DNA of 64,000 bases. It comes from Oceanobacillus caeni (GTDB lineage Bacteria; Bacillota; Bacilli; Bacillales; Amphibacillaceae). The notes beneath the pieces were generated by a model. The model was not told the origin of the DNA, did not search any database, and saw only the letters and a list, made by a program, of their open reading frames with translations. Every line of letters starts with the position of its first letter. Position 1 is the stretch's first letter. The stretch spans positions 1 through 64,000 of the forward strand of contig NZ_JAHHXM010000003.1 of assembly GCF_019037185.1 (NCBI RefSeq). The letters run 5' to 3'. This document shows positions 61,921 to 64,000 of the stretch, piece after piece. Made by a program: the position numbers and the translations under genes.

Positions 61921-62487
61921 CTAATTATTTTTAACAGTTAATCCATAAGCAATCAAAATGGAAATAATACTTAACCAAAAAGTAAAATAACCTATACCAT
62001 CCATATAATTATGTAAAGATGAATAGTTTGGCATCATTCCGAATACATAGTCGATGATATCATTATGTAAAACAAATATTGCTGCTACTGCGATATGCTT
62101 TAACTTTATTGTATAAAATGGCGCATATAGCAATCCCTGAATGGCCATACCTAAATGGGAGATAATTAACATATAACCTGTCCAATGTAAATAACCCTCT
62201 ATTACTAGGGTGAAAATATTCATCACTACTGCCCAAATGCCATATTTGAATAAAGTTGTAATTGCTAAAGCCTCAATATAGGGTAAATGTTTATGGAAGA
62301 TAAAAGCAATTAAAAAAATGGTGAAAAATAAACTAGCTGTTGGACTATCTGGAACAAATGGTAAGAAAATTGGTGGGGTGATTGCTAATTGATCTTTGTA
62401 CCAATAGTACCCATAAATAGTCCCTAATAAGTTTACGAAAAATAATCCAATTAGAAAACGTTTGTCAAGTAATATCATTTTTAACAT
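61921..62487 (-). CDS. ypjA: YpjA family membrane protein (DUF1405)
   Basis: A 188-residue membrane protein with about five hydrophobic helices, recognised as DUF1405/YpjA by gene position and sequence (LLDKRFLIGLFFVNLLGTIY at the start). It lies next to the qcr operon as in B. subtilis. ATG 62487 is used; ATG 62478 is an alternative. Function is not known. Confidence 0.85.
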   Translation of the reverse strand: MLKMILLDKRFLIGLFFVNLLGTIYGYYWYKDQLAITPPIFLPFVPDSPTASLFFTIFLIAFIFHKHLPYIEALAITTLFKYGIWAVVMNIFTLVIEGYLHWTGYMLIISHLGMAIQGLLYAPFYTIKLKHIAVAAIFVLHNDIIDYVFGMMPNYSSLHNYMDGIGYFTFWLSIISILIAYGLTVKNN

Positions 62488-62632
62488 TTTCTCATCATTC
62501 CTTTATTGATAAAGTGTTACTTTACTAAGTCCTATCGTTATGTTTAGAAAACGTGGCATTCGCTATTACAGTTTAGTGATTGCATTAGTTGCACCTATAC
62601 AGAGAGAAAGTTTCACACGTTCCTATTTACTA

Positions 62633-62673
62633 AATAAGAAGCACCTTCCTACTCAGTGAAGGTGCTTCTTATT
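62633..62673. terminator. qcrC terminator
   Basis: AATAAGAAGCACCTTC and GAAGGTGCTTCTTATT form a 16-bp stem with an 8-base loop. Confidence 0.85.
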
Positions 62674-62683
62674 TATCGTTTAA

Positions 62684-63460
62684 TTATTCAGCTGATTCGT
62701 TAACTGTAACAATGAAATCGGCTAATTGTTCTAACTCTTCATCTGAACCAGTAAATATTCCTGCAGGCATTGATCCAGTACCATTAACTGCGATATCGGC
62801 AATTTCCTCTGCAGAATGTTCAGTACCAACTAGAGTCGGTGCTGCTGGTCCACCTTCTAATTCGCCACCATGACAAGTCATACAGCTGTTTTCATAAACA
62901 GCATACCCAGGATGATCCGTGTCAATTGTGACAGAAGATTGAGGAACTGGTTTATTTGCTTCAGCTCTTGCTTCCCAATCTACGTGAGAAGCAGATGTGT
63001 ATGTTAACCAAATAGTTCCTATCAATGCTAGTATCATCATTCCCACTGCAATAGGACGTTGATGCGGCCTGCGTCCCGGCCCATTGTCCAAAAATGGAGC
63101 AAGTAATAATGACCCAAAAACAATACCAGGAATTCCAAGAATACCTAATAATACCCAATCTCCACTAGCAAATTCATATTTTAAAAGTTCATATAAGAAT
63201 AAGAAATACCAGTCTGGTAGCGGTATGTATGCAGCGTCAGTTGGATCTGCCATTCCTTCTAATGGTGATGGATGTGCTAATGTTAAACAAAGAAATCCTA
63301 CTAAGAATACTGCACCTACTAACCATTCTTTTAATAAAAAGTTGGGCCAAAATGCTTCGGTTCTACCAGGATATTCAGAATAATCTTTTGGTATCTGCGA
63401 TGTTTTTTCCGAGGAGATACGAGAGTCTCCAACAAATTTCATACCTTTACCCCTATGCAT
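62684..63460 (-). CDS. qcrC: Menaquinol:cytochrome c reductase cytochrome c subunit QcrC
   Basis: A 258-residue fusion of a cytochrome b subunit IV-like part (residues 1-150, three hydrophobic segments including LKEWLVGAVFLVGFLCLTLA) and a cytochrome c domain (about 170-258) with the heme site CMTCHGGELEGGP and Met ligand in GSMPAG. It matches B. subtilis QcrC in layout from the first residues (MHRGKGMKFVGDSRIS). Together with QcrB and QcrA it forms the Bacillus bc complex. GGAGGGG precedes the ATG. Confidence 0.95.
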   Translation of the reverse strand: MHRGKGMKFVGDSRISSEKTSQIPKDYSEYPGRTEAFWPNFLLKEWLVGAVFLVGFLCLTLAHPSPLEGMADPTDAAYIPLPDWYFLFLYELLKYEFASGDWVLLGILGIPGIVFGSLLLAPFLDNGPGRRPHQRPIAVGMMILALIGTIWLTYTSASHVDWEARAEANKPVPQSSVTIDTDHPGYAVYENSCMTCHGGELEGGPAAPTLVGTEHSAEEIADIAVNGTGSMPAGIFTGSDEELEQLADFIVTVNESAE

Positions 63461-63476
63461 GCTTTTCCCCTCCTTT

Positions 63477-64000
63477 TTATAGTGGTCCAGAAATACCTTG
63501 TCTACGGATTAAGATAAAGTGTGCAGCCAGAAGTCCGAATAATGCTGCTGGCAAGAAAAATACATGGATAGCAAAGAATCGAGTTAATGTCTGTGCCCCA
63601 ACAATAGATGCATCCCCTGCTAACAATGTTTTTAATTGTGTCCCGATTAATGGAACTTGTTCAGCAATTTCTAAACCTACTTGAGTTGCAAAATATGCTT
63701 TGTTATCCCATGGTAATAGGTATCCAGTAAATCCTAGGCCTAACATAACAAAGAATATTAAAACCCCAACAATCCAGTTTAATTCACGAGGTTTCTTATA
63801 CGCACCTTGGAAAAACACTCGCAACGTATGTAATAGTAACATTACAATAACAACACTTGCGCCCCAATGGTGCATTCCACGAACAATTTGGCCATGTGCT
63901 ACCTCTGTCTGTAAGTAGTATACAGATTTCCAAGCGTTTTCAATATCCGGAACATAATACATCGTTAAAAACATTCCAGATAGGATTTGAATAACGACTA
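63477..64000 (-). CDS. qcrB: Menaquinol:cytochrome c reductase cytochrome b subunit QcrB (partial)
   Basis: The downstream three quarters of a cytochrome b6-like subunit; the frame is open at the window edge (VVIQILSGMFLTM), and the complete protein is about 224 residues. Visible features are GMHHWGASVVIVMLLLHTLR with two heme His residues, TGYLLPWDNKAYFATQVG, and the second His pair in RFFAIHVFFLPAALFGLLAA. It lies 16 bases before qcrC. The upstream part and qcrA lie beyond the window. Confidence 0.95.
   Translation of the reverse strand, partial: VVIQILSGMFLTMYYVPDIENAWKSVYYLQTEVAHGQIVRGMHHWGASVVIVMLLLHTLRVFFQGAYKKPRELNWIVGVLIFFVMLGLGFTGYLLPWDNKAYFATQVGLEIAEQVPLIGTQLKTLLAGDASIVGAQTLTRFFAIHVFFLPAALFGLLAAHFILIRRQGISGPL

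Noticed and set aside
63229-63684. A 151-codon plus-strand frame opposite qcrC and qcrB
   Set aside because: It is complementary to the conserved qcr genes and has no ribosome binding site.

Overview
The window is a 64 kb piece of a low-GC, spore-forming Bacillaceae chromosome. Both the gene content and the gene order resemble Bacillus subtilis. The many dispersed hairpin repeats and the osmoprotectant-binding lipoprotein fit a salt-tolerant relative of the Oceanobacillus/Virgibacillus type, although the genus is an inference. No rRNA, tRNA, CRISPR array or intact insertion sequence was found. The one structured RNA recognised with confidence is RNase P RNA.

Positions 1-27000 are mostly accessory. 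A BceRSAB-type antibiotic-sensing and detoxification module (336-4757) has a clear BceR box in front of bceAB. It is followed by a quinone-oxidoreductase-like enzyme, a LysR-controlled cidAB (holin-like) operon flanked by two related hairpin repeats, an orphan OpuAC lipoprotein, a degenerate type I toxin-like locus, an azoreductase, an MFS exporter, a YtkA-like lipoprotein and a CypC-type P450 peroxygenase. Two small disordered, possibly spore-associated proteins follow, then class III fructose-1,6-bisphosphatase, a phosphoglycerate-mutase-like phosphatase and a satD-DUF3307 pair. A fused Baeyer-Villiger monooxygenase/esterase gene comes next; its esterase half is broken by two frameshifts and one internal deletion. 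A decayed LAGLIDADG endonuclease gene ends this part.

Positions 27000-40500 are mixed. Housekeeping genes (ferredoxin, fused MsrAB, YqfQ, YozE, TatC with two TatA proteins, DHFR, thymidylate synthase, an HD phosphohydrolase) mostly lie on the minus strand. They are followed by an apparent orphan sRNA, a cold-shock gene preceded by a 240-bp repeat, a three-gene ba3-type cytochrome oxidase operon with a 44-residue subunit IIa, a TetR-SDR pair with a double operator, and the type III polyketide synthase pair bpsA-bpsB.

Positions 41000-64000 follow the B. subtilis ypsC-rnpB-gpsB ... recU-ponA-nth-dnaD-aspB-ypmB-ypmA-dinG-birA-cca-bshA-dapB ... ypjA-qcrC-qcrB order. Several genes usual in that order are missing here (mgsA, bshB1, panBCD, asnS, ypoC, ypjD), and ypjB appears reduced to its two ends. 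A second copy of the cspD-associated repeat sits exactly where mgsA and bshB1 would be. The window ends inside qcrB.

The most unusual items are the BVMO-esterase fusion and its decay, the promoter-terminator unit at 33078-33212, the MITE-like element abutting cspD and replacing mgsA-bshB1, and the shortened ypjB. Family assignments rest on reading the protein sequences against remembered family features; no database search was run.
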